Shown: positions 35,211 through 49,784, numbered from the stretch's first letter. The stretch is 64,000 nt of DNA from Selaginella tamariscina (GCA_003024785.1 PUQB01000081.1:496188-560187), one strand, 5' to 3'. Notes: generated by a model from the letters alone, not told the origin. A program made the numbers and translations.

Positions 35211-35671
35211 TCAGTAAACTTCAACGTTCCATTGCTCGCCTTTCTTCAGCTGTCTCTTGTATTCCAGCCAATCAATTCCTGAAAAAAATAAAAGCTTTAA
35301 TCATAAAACTGTTTAAAATGTGATTAAGTTACTAAAATGTATTACTAATATAAATTTACTAAAAATATTATATATATATATATATATTATATATATATAT
35401 ATATATGTTATTGTTATTAAATTTAAATTTGTTTACCGTCTTTGGCTGCAAGAGAGGTCATGATTTCGTCGATACCCTTCTCCATTCCTTTTAAACCACA
35501 CATGTAAACATATGTGTTGTCCTTCTTAAGCAACTCCCACAATTCCTCAGCATATTCTGCCATCCTAGTTTGTATGTACATCTTCTCCCCCTTCGCATTC
35601 GCTTGCTCGCGGCTCACTGCAAAGTCGAGTCTAAAATTGTCTGGGTTCTTCTCTTTCATTTTCTCAAACTC
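35211..35671 (-). pseudogene. FNR 3' fragment, copy 2
   Basis: The last two FNR exons, 35437-35671 (235 bases) and 35211-35278 (68 bases), are both fully open with intact splice sites and the normal IDWLEYKRQL...VEVY end, but without any upstream exon. Homology ends at 35877. High conservation implies recent duplication or gene conversion with the full gene. Confidence 0.88.
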
Positions 35672-36419
35672 CTGCATTTCATCACTAATCAGTAATGTTA
35701 ACTTAAAATTTAAAATTCAGTTTAATATATGATTGTAAATGCATATATGATCAGTAAAAGTATACATAAACACACACAATATATGGAGTGTTAATAAATG
35801 TATATATGTATACATGAATACTATATGCAGCGTCAGTATACTTCGCCGTATAATAATACTAATAATAATAATACCTCAGGCTACTAGCAAGCAATGGACA
35901 TTACAATATCCTTGGTACTATTTAACTAGAAATACAGAAGGTAAATAATTTAAATATATAAAAATAAATTCATATATTTACCTAAATTTAAACTTTCAAG
36001 TATTCAAGTAAACGTGTGAGGAGGCTGAAAAAAATAACATATACTTTACAAGTGGGTCAGTCTCCAAATAATCATTCTCAAAATTCACAGAATAAAGATG
36101 CTAAAAGGTTTTGCCAAGGGAAAAAATTATAGGAGTTATGAAAAAAAAAAACCCTATGGATGTGGTGCAGATAAACATGATTCAATAATAATAATGGAGA
36201 ATTTATACAGGTAATGAGATTAGCTCATTACATGGATGTGGAAAATATAATTCTCAACAAATTCAAGAGCATGGTATAGAATTGTAGATATCTTGGAGCA
36301 TCAAACTTTTTAATAATTGAAGATCATAGTACCTAAATCAATTCAATTAGTGCAAAGAGTTTCAGCTAGTAATTAGAGATATATGCATAGATCATGAATA
36401 ATCCTTTTTATTTCATATT

Positions 36420-37401
36420 AGGATGAGAGTACAAACATGGAGATGGAACAACATCTAGGTAAAGTAACATGTGACTTTATTAGGTTGGTGTAGTAGTTGG
36501 GGAACAAATGTTCATAGCATTATTAGTAATATAAATTTAGATTTGAAGAAGATGGTAACTTTTGCATCAGATGGTGCTAGTAGTACGGTGGGTTGTAAAA
36601 CAAGAGTATTACAAAGATTAAAAAGATTTTCCTTAAGAATTCTAGGTGTGCACTATGTTGTTAGGGAAGCACTTGCAGTAAGAGATGGTTTCAGTACTCA
36701 TCCATAACTATTTCAAGTTCTAGACAGACTTGTTAGGAAAATAAAATCATGACTAGGCAAGAGTGCAATACAAATGTAAGTTTGAAGGAACTATATATAT
36801 TTTAAACCAGCTTAGTTACATGAAGTACATTGGTTATCACGTGGCCATATGATGCTATGACTTGTGCAAAGGATGCCAGTGTTGCTAGAACAATGGAAGC
36901 TTATAGACAACATAAGATATATTGAATTGACCACCTATGAAGTAAGTTACATTTATTATTAATTTATCTTATTTTATTTTTGTTATTCAGGTACAACTAT
37001 TCATACATTTGCTAACACATGTTTTAACAGAGTTGAACAAGTTAAATTAATTATTTCAAAGTAATTTAACAAATTGCTCTATGATTGGCAATTATCTAAA
37101 GAACGTGATTGATAAATTGAAAGCAAGGTACCTCTCACGTGATTTTGGTACAGGCTCTCCATATTTTTTAGCTTTTTATAAAGTTGGTGAAAATGATATT
37201 TTGACTTATGAATTCAGTAGTGAAAAGATTATTCATATGTTAATTTATGCTTCATTAGACTCTAGAGTTGCATCTTTTGATTTAAATCACAACACTAATT
37301 TAAATTGTAAGTATTTATATTCAAGATTTACTTCTCAATTTTTAATTTATATTTTTTTCTATATAGGCGGTGAATTACAAAATTGTGTTTTGAAAGTATA
37401 A
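36420..37401 (+). mobile_element. hAT-like DNA transposon remnant, copy 2
   Basis: Same remnant as in unit 1, with SDGASSTVGCKT at about 36567. The HREALA block here lacks the AH pair (GVHYVVREALAVRD), owing to a six-base loss near 36661. The later open piece runs 37081-37401. Confidence 0.6.
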
Positions 37402-38184
37402 TTTTATATTGAAGTAACTATTACAGCCTTGAATGAACATTTTACAGACATAATCTTTTTTAATGTTATGAAATTATTTTATTTAAATGTTTACCTTAAG
37501 AACGACTGACAATTACTAAGACTTGGCTTGAAAGGCTCATTAATCAAATCAATATTAATAGCAACATGGTCAACATTTAAGGTTGTTTCAATGAGCTTAA
37601 AGATTTTGCTGGTATTTTATTTTGTTCATAATGCATGAAAATTGGAGTTTCTGCTCATATAACCAGCATTGGTGGAAAATGTTTCCAAATAAGTTTATAT
37701 ATTTATTTTTTACTTAAATTAACTTTTTTTTGCTAGATATAATGAGACTTTGACAAATATGCATGGTGGTGCATGCAAATACTACAGCATACGAACGTAG
37801 ATTTTTCTTACAAAACGACACTAAATTTGAGATAAAATCATTGTTACACATAAAATTCTAGATGTTCTTATTGTTATAATTCTAACTTGGTGGGTTGACT
37901 CCATAGATAAAGATTGTAATATATATGGGCAAAAGACTTAAGCATTACTGGGTCATCATGACCAATGGCCCTTTCATAAATATCAATTGGCTTTTTGTTT
38001 AATTGGTTTGAGGGGAAAGGGAGAAAGGTAACATTTGGTACTTAAGTAGTCTTGGTTTGATTTTTATCGAGGAATGAACTTTGAGTAAAGCTCATAAACA
38101 CTAATTGACCCTTAGTCATGATGATTCAATTATGCTTGTTGAGTCTTTTGTCCACAATTTTTACCTCGGTAGTCAATCCACCAA

Positions 38185-38525
38185 GTTAGAACTATGACAC
38201 TTATGATGACACTTATGATGACACTTATGATGTTTAAGCTAAATAGTCCCAAAACTATGACACTTATCATGTTTAAACTAAATAATCCCAAAACTATGAC
38301 ACTTATCATGTTTAAGCTAAATAGTTCATTAAACTAAATAGTCTCCATCTTGAGCTAGTGGACTGGACTCAAATATTTAATAAGTGGACACTTATGATGT
38401 TTAACTTAAATAGTCCCATCTTAAGCACTAGACTAAAATATTTAATAAGTGAACACTTATGATGCTTAAGCTAAATAGTCCCGATCTTGAGCTAGTGGAC
38501 TTGACTAAAATATTTGATAAGTGGA
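38185..38525. repeat. Minisatellite, unit 2
   Basis: Same minisatellite as at 24750, with three tandem GACACTTATGAT words instead of two. Confidence 0.75.
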
Positions 38526-38983
38526 TGGAGATGAAAGATCTATGCTTAAAAATGTTATTATTACTTGAATAATAAATCTGTCATTTTTGTTTTGTTCTGT
38601 ACATATCAAATGAAAATTGTTCATACACAAAGAACCTGTCGTATGAAAGGTAAAAAAAAGAACTGCCTATCAAACAAAAAGTTTAATGCTCTTTTTAAAT
38701 TTATGCCTTGGTGACCATTGGATTCTTTCAAGATATCACGTACAGGTGCATCGTCGTCTGAACAGTTCTTACTTAAGAAAGGAAAGTGTATGATACTGTA
38801 CATGTGTAAACTTCAATTAGATTCAATGACAAGTCATGTTACATACACATATATACAGATGGTGCGTGAGCGTGTGTGCATCTACAAATAAGCCACACAA
38901 AAATGCCTGGCTAGACTTTGTACCCAGACTTTGACTCCTAGAGATTAATATATACTCATGTCACTGCAGGAACACACAGAAAT

Positions 38984-40678
38984 ATGTGGTTCATCATACT
39001 ACTCTTGTTGTACAGCATTTGTACGGCTGTGTCCATTCCTTCTCAACAGGATCTCTTAGCTTTACTCTCATTCAAGGAGAAGCTCCTAGGGAACCCTTTA
39101 CCGAGTTGGAGTTTAAACAACAGTTTAACAGCATGGGAAGGTGTTCGGTCAGCACCGAACAATATATAGAGTTAAACCTCTCATCTCGAGATTTGAGGGG
39201 GATTATCTCCAGTCTGGTGCAGCCTTCTCTCGATGAAGCGTAATCTCTCCAACAACAATCTAAGTGGTGAGTTTCCGTGGTGCACGGACCCAGCAAGAGC
39301 AGCATTGAGGTACTCGACTTGTCCGGAAACCACTTGGGAGGTGAACTCCCCAAAAACATGAGGAGTGCAACTCTTAAGAGCTCAACTTGGGATTGAACAA
39401 CTTCACAGGCAACTTAACTCTGGCTTTCGGAGCAATGCCAGCTCTCCATATGCTTGACATCGGCTGGAGCTCCCTCCGGGGTCCTATTCCCATCAATATA
39501 TGCGACAAACTTCCCCGTCTAGTCTCGTTTTCTCTCTCTTCCAACTCGATAAGTGGTAGTATTCCGGAGTCCCTCTCAAACTGCAGTTTACTCAACTGGA
39601 TCTACCTTAACAACAACTTGATTTCTGGATCCATCCCTCAAAGTCTGCCTAGGAACTTGCTTGAAGCAGACATCTCACACAACTTGTTATCAGGTTGGAT
39701 CCCGCAAACCATCTCAAACTGCACTTTCTTGAAGCGACTCGATGCAGGATTCAATAATCTCACAGGTACACTTCCGAGCACTTTCGGTAACCTCTCAAAT
39801 CTTATGTATCTCGCCTTGCATTACAACAACATGTATGGTGAAGTTCTTCCCAATGCCATGATGAGCAGCAACTGGAAGTGCTCTCGCTGGGTAGCAACAG
39901 TTTTACTGGCCCATTCCACAATCCGTACGCTCCTGCAGTTCTCTCAAAGTGTTAACCCTGACAGGGAATGGTTTGCAAGGTGAAATTCCGCACTGGCTAG
40001 GCAACTTTAGCGAGCTTTTCAAATTGAAATTGTCAGGTAATGACTTAACGGGGAAATACCAGTACAGCTTGGAAACCTGAGGTCTCTCCAGACAGAGCTT
40101 CGAGTCAGAAAGCTTGACTGCTGCAACATTACATTCAACTGCAGGGCGGGCAGAGCAACGGGCTGAACCAGTTTGCGACTTGTATTGATCTCTCTAACAA
40201 CAGACTGACTGGCAGCATCCCCAGTGAGCTCGGAAGTTGCAAGGCCTGCAATGGTTACTCATGTCCAACAATCTTCTGTCCGGTGAGATACCACTTTCGC
40301 TGAGGAATATATTCCTTGGAACGTCTCAACTTGTCCAACAACAAACTTACTGGGCACATTCCTGGGGAGCTGGGTGATTTAAACTTCCTGTCAGAGTTTG
40401 ATGTATCTTACAACTTACTCACAGGTGTCATTCCATATGACCATCAACTCGCTACCTTCGGAGCTTCTTCTTACCAAGGAAACCCAGCTCTGTGTGGGCG
40501 TCCACTGAATACGACCTGTGTCACATCTTCTGTGGCCCAACGAAAGCAACGGGGAAATACAGGACTGCATATATCTCTTGTTATTGGTGGCATAGTTGGG
40601 TTTGTACTTGGACTTTATGTTACCTTCGTTTCGTTGCCTGCTTGCTTCCCTAGAACACTCGTGTTCCAAAGAAAATAA
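38984..40678 (+). CDS. LRR receptor-like protein, copy 3 (frame interrupted)
   Basis: Leader and cap as in copy 2. The best open stretch, 39387-39983, shows regular LRRs: [69 protein letters not shown]. It carries the alternative version of the following LRR (CTCTCGCTGGGTAGC, CCACAATCCGTACG), shared only with copy 4. The C-terminal 120 codons (40316-40678) are open and include the [14 protein letters not shown] cap and the membrane helix. Breaks by one base occur near 39148, 39241, 39290, 39379 and 39990. Confidence 0.72.
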
Positions 40679-41664
40679 GTCAGTCCGGACCTGTATTATT
40701 TTTACGAAAGTGAAGTAGGAAAAGGCATGCATATAATATAAGCCGTCTGTATGGCGTACATAATACACAAACAATATAAAGCAAGGTCTAATAACACGCG
40801 TTCACGCATAAACTTTCGTGTCTTCTCTTTCTCATGTACAAGTTCTCCCGTTCTCTGCATCTCAGGCACACACACACACACGTGTGTGTTGTGTGTGTGT
40901 GTGTGTGTGTGAACATGTCTACAAAAGCATTTTCATAATATGCATCAAAAACAAACTTATGCCTACACACGTCTCTTCAACACCCTGCATTCTACTTGTA
41001 TTCTAGTTGGGAACGCTTCACACGTATCAAATATGGGATACATCCATACACACACATATACAGAGAGAGACACGTCTGTGTGTATGTATCATACACGTAA
41101 TATATACCTTGAATCTTTCAGTCAACAACAACTCCAACGAGCGCTTCAAAACCTGTTTAGGGCACAAGTGGTAAATTCTAAGTATAAATTAACGATCAAT
41201 TTATTAAGAATATATATTTTATAATATATATATCTCACACCGAAATAATTAAATCTATTATTCTGAAATATGTATAACCTATATATATTATTAAGTTGCG
41301 TTTTATACAAAACATCTAGAATATGTCACCGTGTATATGCATGTGTGCACATATTTTCTTAACATGTTTTATATTTTGGTTAACATGTTTTATTATTGAG
41401 TGTTTAACACAATGGCGTGTGCGTGTGCGTGTGTGTGAGAGAGAGAGTTATATTAAGTGAAGTTCATTTAGCATGCAGAAACTAGCTCAAAGTTAAATAA
41501 AACAACTAAAATTGCAACGCGTGTATCTACATAATCCTGTAACCACTCTTTATATGCTACCCACAGACACATAGCGTTAATTAACCCAGGTTTGTTTTAA
41601 CTTAATTAATCCATATTATTCATAATTAAGTACGAGTTAGTTATACATCATCACCTAGGGCTCC
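40679..41664. other. Intergenic region LRR 3 to protease 3
   Basis: Layout as in unit 1: (AC)n then GTGTGTGTTGTG(TG)n at 40867-40910, a CA/TG pair at 41048-41095, an AT-rich middle, and a conserved block before the protease start. No gene seen. Confidence 0.6.
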
Positions 41665-44008
41665 ATGAACGCTCTCAACATATGCATTCTCGTGCACTGT
41701 TTGATACTTAGATTATCAAGGGCATGCCATGACCACCACATCTGTCTACGTACACACACAATCGATACACGCAGAGTTTCTAACTTGTCTACTTCCGAAA
41801 TGCAGCCAATACTCCCTCAAGATACTACACATTATACACATAACTGCATGTATAGCAAGTTAAGTAAGCAGTTAATTATCAAACTTACCGGCAGGCACCA
41901 TAGTGCAGCTGCTGTTCAAGACCTAAAGAAGCTCGGTTGTACCGTGATTGGTTACCTTCCAAGTTATAGCTGGAGCGTTATGGTTCCAGAGGATGTACAA
42001 GTGGACAGTCTCAAGCACCTAGAAGGTGTTTCATGGATTGGCAAGTACAGGCCACAGTACAAAATCTCCCCAGAATGGGACCTGTTAATAACCAAGGTAA
42101 TCTAAAATATTAATTTTTTCTTATTATTGTTAGTAATTTTTATTTATTATTAATTAGAATGCTAAGATCAATATAATTATATTATTTTGATGTAAACTAC
42201 AAAGTAATAAGTCTGGTGAACAATTTTGTCTGCAGTAAACAGTAAAATTCTTGTTATTATTTAATAATTATTTATTGAAATGCTAAACATTTTAAATCTA
42301 ATTTTCAGGGAGAATATGAGCAACAGCAAAAACTGTTTGTTTTTGATGATATGAAGTGTGTAATAGGAACTGTTTTAACAGCTGCAAAGTAAGCCAGTGT
42401 GTATGTGTGCTCACACACACACACACACACACGCTTATGTGGAGTTTTCTATGCATAGAGCGTTCGCCCATTGTGATATATTGCAAGAGTTAATAGAGAG
42501 TTGGCAAGAAGGACTAGCAAATGCACACATTATTAATGTAAACATGAGCAAGCTTGGGGACCATGCAGTGAAGATAGCGATACCAATTCGCTATATTAAA
42601 CAGGCTGTTGTGTGGCTTTCGGAACAGGAGTGGGTGACGTGGCTCTCTCCCGCGTTCAGGGCTCAAGTGGGGAACATGTTCTCATCGTCTATACAGCAGA
42701 GTGGTGCGTATGTACCTCTGGAGAAAGGAGCTCCTTTTGCGCCTGCTCGACCTCTTTGGGCCATCGGTATCATGGGGCAGTCACAAATTATTGGTGTTGG
42801 CGATAGTGGGGTTGACTTGCTAAGGTACGTTACACACACGCACACGCACACGCACACTCACGCTCTATGCTAACGTTGCTAAGCAGCTGTTACTTTCGAG
42901 ACGAGCAAGTATCAACTCCGGGTCCAGAACACAGGAAGGTGGTGTCGTATAGATGATGTGGGGTGGGATCAACTGGATACTTACGGGCATGGAACACATG
43001 TTGCGGGTTCGATTCTCGGGCACTGCAATCGTTCTCTCAGTGACTACAGTGTAGAGTCGAGTAAATACAATGGGATGGCTCCCCACGCAAGACTTGCTTT
43101 TACAGATGTTGGTGTTGGTAAAAACACCTATGTTACTCCTCCCGTGGACCTTGAAGACTACTATTGGTATGCCCCGTGCGTGCGTGCGTGTGTGTGTGCG
43201 CATGCGTGCGTGTCTTTCACTTGTTTATTTTCAGATGGATAAACACAGGCACGCGTATAGTATGGGTGCAAGGATTCATAGCGATTCGTGGACAACAGGA
43301 GACACTTCCTACAACATCATGTCATCCAGTGTGGATGCTTTTACTACAAACAATCCTGTAAGGAGACTCTCTCTCTCTCTCACACACACACACACTCTAA
43401 CTTTCTTATCAGCTATTTCTGCCTATCTTTTCCGCTGGAAATGCTGGCTCAATCCACTCAACGGAAGGTTAGTGCTTTTACACGCACGCACACGCATACA
43501 CACACACACACACACGACGAATATATTATGTTTCTGCAGGAACAATCAGCTCACCAGCTATGTCGAAGAACAGTTTAACTGTAGGAGCTACTTTGGGTGA
43601 ACAGTTTGATAACATGGCAAGTTTCTCATCATGGGGTCCGACTTCGGATGGAAGGCTTAAACCCGATATTGTAGCACCAGGTATGAGCATACAAATCATG
43701 TTATATACATGTATACAAGTAGTATATTGTGTTTTATATACATGTGAGTACACACACACAAAAGATTTATTTGTAGTACATGAAAGCAGGTGACAGGATC
43801 ATCTCAGCAAAGAGCAACGTGGACTCTCAAGAACCGACCTGTAAAACCTTAGGTTGATTATAAGTCGCATATCTCGTTTATCTACAGATACTTAGATTGT
43901 TACTACGCAGTTCTATCTGGGACTTCAATGTCAGCACCAATCACAGCTGGTGGAGCGGCACTTGTCCGGCAATACTTCGTGGACGGCTTCTACCCAACTG
44001 GATCCAAG

Positions 44009-44039
<31 letters not shown>

Positions 44040-44629
44040 ATGTCCTTATATTATTGCATATTAGGTACTTGCACATTCTCGTGAACCGTCTGGGGCTCTG
44101 CTAAAAGCCGTTCTTATCAATGGAGCAATGCGCTTACAAGGCCTAAATGGTATATATAAATAATGTACTCTTTCTCACGCGCACACACACGTACACACAC
44201 ACACTTACAGGTGTTGGAGTTGGCATAGATCCTCCTCCATCCTACAATCAGGGGTACGGGCGCATAGACTTAGTGAATACACTATACCTTCCTGCTCACA
44301 ACACACTGAAGCTCTACGTTGATGAAGGTTTGCCTGTGAAGACACATTTCGGTCACAAGTACTGCTTTTCTTGTGCATCCGGCTCTGGTGACTTAAAGTT
44401 CACACTCGTCTGGTATATATATACATGTATACATATACATTTATATTATTATGTGTTGATGGTTTTATGCAGGTATGATCCACCAGTTTCACCGGCTGCT
44501 AGTGTTATTTTGGTAAACGACTTGGATTTAAAAGTGATTGATCCAGATTCTAACAAACTGTATGGAAATGGTGGTCTTTCTCCAGACAGAATGAACAATG
44601 TCGAACAGGTTAGAAACTGCAGTTAATCC

Positions 44630-44677
<48 letters not shown>

Positions 44678-46866
44678 ATCGAAGTTCTTACAGATACTGT
44701 CCAGGTTTCAGTTCCTTATCCACTTTCAGGGATGTATACTGCAGAGGTTTACGGTTATCATGTGCCTGAGCTAGGTGCAAATGCATTGGGACAACCATTT
44801 GCTTTTGTAGCTCGGGGGCCTCTCTCTCAAACACCATGTCTGGGTACGACATCGCATAAACTGTTCATTTGTATACATATTACACACACACACACACACT
44901 TTGCTACAGTGGTGGACGTAACGGAGGCACCGCTACATGTGAGTAACAATAATGAGGTGCACATTGTGATGAAAGGCACTTATGGTGAGAATGTTGCGTG
45001 GTATTGTAAGTTGAATGGGACATCTAATTGTCACGATTGGAAGCTTTGTAACGAGGGAAGAAAGGATAGTGTTGTGTATGTTGCTCGACACTTGGACGAT
45101 GGATACTATACTTTCTCTGTTCAAGCAAGAGAGAGCAGGTATATATACACCTAGTATCTTTACCCTTACCCTTAGGGTTTTTAAATAGTTACATTATATT
45201 GCAGCTACATGAACACAGCTATTCAGCAGTTTCTACAATCAACTTCACAATTGACACGGAGCCTCCACATACCATTCTCCTCTCTTCATCAACCTCTACA
45301 ACTTCCATCTTTGAGTTCAAGTCCAATTCAACAGACCTCGACCATTTTGAATGCAGACTCACGCATAACACTCTTTGGGAGCCCTGCACCTCCCCTGCAT
45401 TTTATGAGGCAGACACAGACGGGAGCTATACATTACATGTACGAGCGGTGGACAATGCAGGTAACTACGATGCTCATCCGATCTCTATCAGCTGGATTGT
45501 ACACAGAGAATTCCCAAGGGCCAAATTGGTGACTGCACTTTCAAAAGATATAACCAACAGCAGTAACTGCAGTTTCTTCTTCGAGCTGGACATCCTCGGT
45601 CTGCCAGGAAAGGGACAACCGACGTGGAGCTGCCGACTAGATTCCGGTGACCGAATACATGCGGTTTTCAACTGGAGGGCTTGCTCCTCGCCGTACCATA
45701 TTACCAGCTTGGTTGACGGATGGTATGCGTTCAGCGTGAGGGCAGTAGAAGAAGAAGGATGGGGTGGACTTAGCAGCATTCCAGATACACAGTTCTTTAC
45801 TATAGATACGATTCCTCCTCAAGTGGCTTTCTTTGCTGTGCCTCCTCACTCGGTTTCGCTTGTGACTTATGCTTTTGACACTTCTGAGGAGGCTCTCACT
45901 ACATGTTCGTTGCATAAGGTGTATGAGAACATAAGATGGGAGAACTGTACAAGTCCGGTGACTTACAGGAACTTGGAGGATGGCATATACTTGTTCAATG
46001 TACAGGCGCATGATATGGCTGGAAATATGGAAATATCACGCACCGGCTGCTTGTGGACACGCTAGCTCCGTCCCTAGTGAACTTCAGCATCGTACAATCT
46101 GATATTGAGTTTGTTGTAACTGAGTTTGCTTTTGAAGATGCATCATCTGGAGTTTCAACTTGTTTCTGCAGTATTGCCCGTGGTAAACACACACACGCAC
46201 ACACAGAGTTATGAATGCATGTGTTTCGTGTGGTATGCAGGCACTCGTGCTCCGATTTGGTTACCATGTTCAAGCCCATGGAAGCTGAAAAGCTGCAGCT
46301 TTCTCCCAATGTAGAGTATGTATTCGCAGTGAAAGCTGAAGACGGAGTCTCTAATGCAGCATTCGTGCAACGCAAGTTCAAGCTGGATGCTCCAAACACA
46401 AGCTGGAGTTACCAAGGTTCTTGCCCGGATACTTACACTTGGGAAAGAAACTTCACGTTTGCATTTAAATCTCAACAGTCTGTGGTGTGTAATGTGGACG
46501 AGAAAAACGTGCATATGTGCACGAGCCCATACATTGTTGAAGGTTTAGCAGATGGCAAGCATAGTTTTAAAGTGAGGCTTGCTTCTTCAAATAACGCTTG
46601 GAGTGGCTGCTCTTGGTTTGTAGGTAAGTACAGAAGTCTTCGTTTGTGTGTGTGTGTGTGTGTGTGTTTTCCATGATAAACACTACGCCTAAACCCCCAG
46701 ATTAACGTATGTTTATGCAGACACACATCCACCAACCAGTTTTATCCGTGTAAGTGACCAGAACACTTTAAGTCCAAGTTTTGAGCTTGATGGGAATGAT
46801 GGTGTCGGAATCCAGAAGCTCGAGTGTATGCTGCAAGCAATGGAATCCCAGGTATGCACTTTAGAA

Positions 46867-46912
<46 letters not shown>

Positions 46913-47973
46913 GCTCTTCTGATGTTTACTTATTGAAGGAAACGAACAAGTTTGTGCATTCGTGGAAAGACTGTGGAAGGCTTGTAACATATAATATACT
47001 TCCTAGCTCACTCTACTTGTTTCATGCACGAGCTATTGATTTTGCTGGAAATATAGAGCCAAACCCGCCACACACCTTCTTCCTTGTCAATTACAGGCTT
47101 GTTTATCTCAACAGTTTCTTCCCTGTCCATGGGTTTCCCACATCACACGCTAATTATCATGTTTGTCACACTCCAGGTGTGTGTGTGTGTGTGTGTTGTG
47201 TCATTGTTTACATGCATATATACAAAGATACATACATATGCAGGTCTTTGCATGTTACTAGTACAAGAGAATGGAACCGTGGCTGCAACTCATGATGGGG
47301 TCTCATAGCAGTATTTCCGGCTTCTAGTTTACCACACGAGTATGTTGGCTTAATCACATCTGGTTATACACAAACAATGCTTAGTGAGAGTGCTTTAGAC
47401 GAAGGTTTTCAAGGAATCTTGTGTTTGCCACTCTCCAATATCTCACGTTTGATCATTTCCACTACAAGAGCTGTCCTTCTCATGCTTAGATATCACAGGT
47501 GTGTGTGCGTGCGTGTTGTGATGCTCTCTCTCTCTCTCTCTTCTCTCTCTATATATATAATATATATATATATATATTATTGGTCTAGAGACAAGCCAAG
47601 GGGAAAGGAAATACCACTTATAATTTCAAGGGATGCGAGTTCTCAGCTAGTCACAGGAGAGAGAAGAATTGTATATACCAGAGAGTCAGGGATTTCCTTA
47701 ACAACAACTTGGGAGTTTGTCAGTGACGACGAGTACTTTGATGAAGGTGGTCAGTTTGCAACCGCAAATGTCACAAAAGCTGGATCTTACATGGTTATAG
47801 GTATATTCTTATATACTCATATATTATGTATAATGTAATTGCATTTGTTAACTTAATGTTTGCATTTAACAGAGGTTTATGGTGAGGCACCGATGCTGGT
47901 GAATGGGCTTGCACCATCGACCATGGCAAACTTCTGGTTGGTTATGGTGGTACTCTTGTTTGAAGCCTTGTAG
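41665..47973 (+). CDS. Secreted GPI-anchored S8 subtilase, copy 3 (near-complete)
   Basis: Exon 1 is open (41665-42096), and exons 2 and 3 are as in copy 1. Exon 4 has the consensus acceptor joint CAG then CTGTTACTTTCGAGAC (42886), giving CYFRDEQVSTPGPEHRKVV. Two single-base losses follow near 42954-42967, after which YGHGTHVAGS...GMAPHARLAFTDVGVGK is open. The exon with SFSSWGPTSDGRLKPDIVAPG is intact (43524-43680), as is SGTSMSAPITAGGAALVRQ. Exon 12 is intact (DPDSNKLYGNGGLSPDRMNN). The long Ig-repeat exon has small losses near 45180-45220 and at 46027. Exon 19 loses one G (47299). The rest is open to the stop at 47971. Confidence 0.8.
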
Positions 47974-47994
47974 TATTCGTTGTTTTCAGGCGTA

Positions 47995-48200
47995 TAGAAA
48001 CATCTCTCTCTCACACACACATACACACACACACACATTGAAAGTATATTTTAAATATAAAATTTTCCCGCTGTATAATATTCAAATGTTTGTATGTGTA
48101 TAGAAACATCTCTCTCTCTCTCTCACACACACATGCACACACGCACATTGAAAGTAAGTTTTCGCACTGTATATTCAAATGTTTTGTCATGTGTATAGAA

Positions 48201-48262
<62 letters not shown>

Positions 48263-48540
48263 AAATATATTTTAAATATAAAATTTTCCCGCTGTATAAT
48301 ATTCAAATGTTTATCTCTCAGGCTTGTATGTGTATAGAAACATCTCTCTCTCTCTCACACACACACACACACGCACTGAAAGTATATTTTAAATATAAAG
48401 TTTTCGCGCTGTATATTCAAATGTTTTGGCATGTGTATAGAAACATCTCTCTCTCTCTCTCTAACACACACACACGCACGCACACGCACGCACGCACTGT
48501 AGGTATATTTTAAATATAAATTCTCGCGCTGTATATTCAT
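47995..48540. repeat. VNTR of (TC)n(AC)n modules, unit 3
   Basis: Five modules as in units 1 and 2, placed between the convergent protease and FNR fragment. Confidence 0.85.
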
Positions 48541-48573
48541 CGTCAAATCGTACATGCTTTTTGTGTTATTACG

Positions 48574-48738
48574 TCAGTAAACTTCAACGTTCCATTGCTC
48601 GCCTTTCTTCAGCTGTCTCTTGTATTCCAGCCAATCAATTCCTGAAAAAAATAAAAGCTTTAATCATAAAACTGTTTAAAATGTGATTAAGTTACTAAAA
48701 TGTATTACTAATATAAATTTACTAAAAAATATTATATA

Positions 48739-48770
<32 letters not shown>

Positions 48771-49035
48771 GTTATTGTTATTAAATTTAAATTTGTTTAC
48801 CGTCTTTGGCTGCAAGAGAGGTCATGATTTCGTCGATACCCTTCTCCATTCCTTTTAAACCACACATGTAAACATATGTGTTGTCCTTCTTAAGCAACTC
48901 CCACAATTCCTCAGCATATTCTGCCATCCTAGTTTGTATGTACATCTTCTCCCCCTTCGCATTCGCTTGCTCGCGGCTCACTGCAAAGTCGAGTCTAAAA
49001 TTGTCTGGGTTCTTCTCTTTCATTTTCTCAAACTC
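48574..49035 (-). pseudogene. FNR 3' fragment, copy 3
   Basis: Exons 48801-49035 and 48574-48641, both open and with the same encoded protein as copy 2. Homology to FNR stops at 49242, at the same exon-intron border as in copies 1 and 2. Confidence 0.88.
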
Positions 49036-49784
49036 CTGCATTTCATCACTAATCAGTAATGTTAACTTAAAATTTAAAATTCAGTTTATATATATGATTG
49101 TAAATGCATATATGATCAGTAAAAGTATACATAAACACACACAATATATGGAGTGTTAATAAATGTATATATGTATACATGAATACTATATGCAGCGTCA
49201 GTATACTTCGCCGTATAATAATACTAATAATAATAATACCTCAGGCTACTAGCAAGCAATGGACATTACAATATCCTTGGTACTATTTAACTAGAAATAC
49301 AGAAGGTAAATAATTTTAAATATAAAAATAAATTCATATATTTACCTAAATTTAAACTTTCAAGTATTCAAGTAAACGTGTGAGGAGGCTGAAAAAAATA
49401 ACATATACTTTACAAGTGGGTCAGTCTCCAAATAATCATTCTCAAAATTCACAGAATAAAGATGCTAAAAGGTTTTGCCAAGGGAAAAAATTATAGGAGT
49501 TATGAAAAAAAAAAACCCTATGGATGTGGTGCAGATAAACATGATTCAATAATAATAATGGAGAATTTATACAGGTAATGAGATTAGCTCATTACATGGA
49601 TGTGGAAAATATAATTCTCAACAAATTCAAGAGCATGGTATAGAATTGTAGATATCTTGGAGCATCAAACTTTTTAATAATTGAAGATCATAGTACCTAA
49701 ATCAATTCAATTAGTGCAAAGAGTTTCAGCTAGTAATTAGAGATATATGCATAGATCATGAATAATCCTTTTTATTTCATATTA

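Larger units (their letters stand above)
25263..38714 (+). repeat. Tandem array unit 2
   Basis: Unit of about 13.45 kb: LRR, protease, FNR 3' fragment, hAT/minisatellite segment. The junction carries a private 35-base tandem duplication (CCTTGGTGACCATTGG...ATCACG at 25253-25288, repeated to 25322), absent from units 3 and 4. It also has a private 40-base insertion near 28137-28176. Confidence 0.9.
35878..38714. repeat. Unit 2 spacer segment
   Basis: Second copy of segment X (hAT remnant, AT-rich DNA, minisatellite). Apart from the hAT remnant listed separately, no gene is seen. Confidence 0.7.

Noticed and set aside
48787-49041. FNR tail copies as short independent genes starting at [10 protein letters not shown].
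   Set aside because: The Met-Gln come from reading the intron acceptor ATGCAG; the exon truly begins at EFEK, and no promoter or upstream exon is present.
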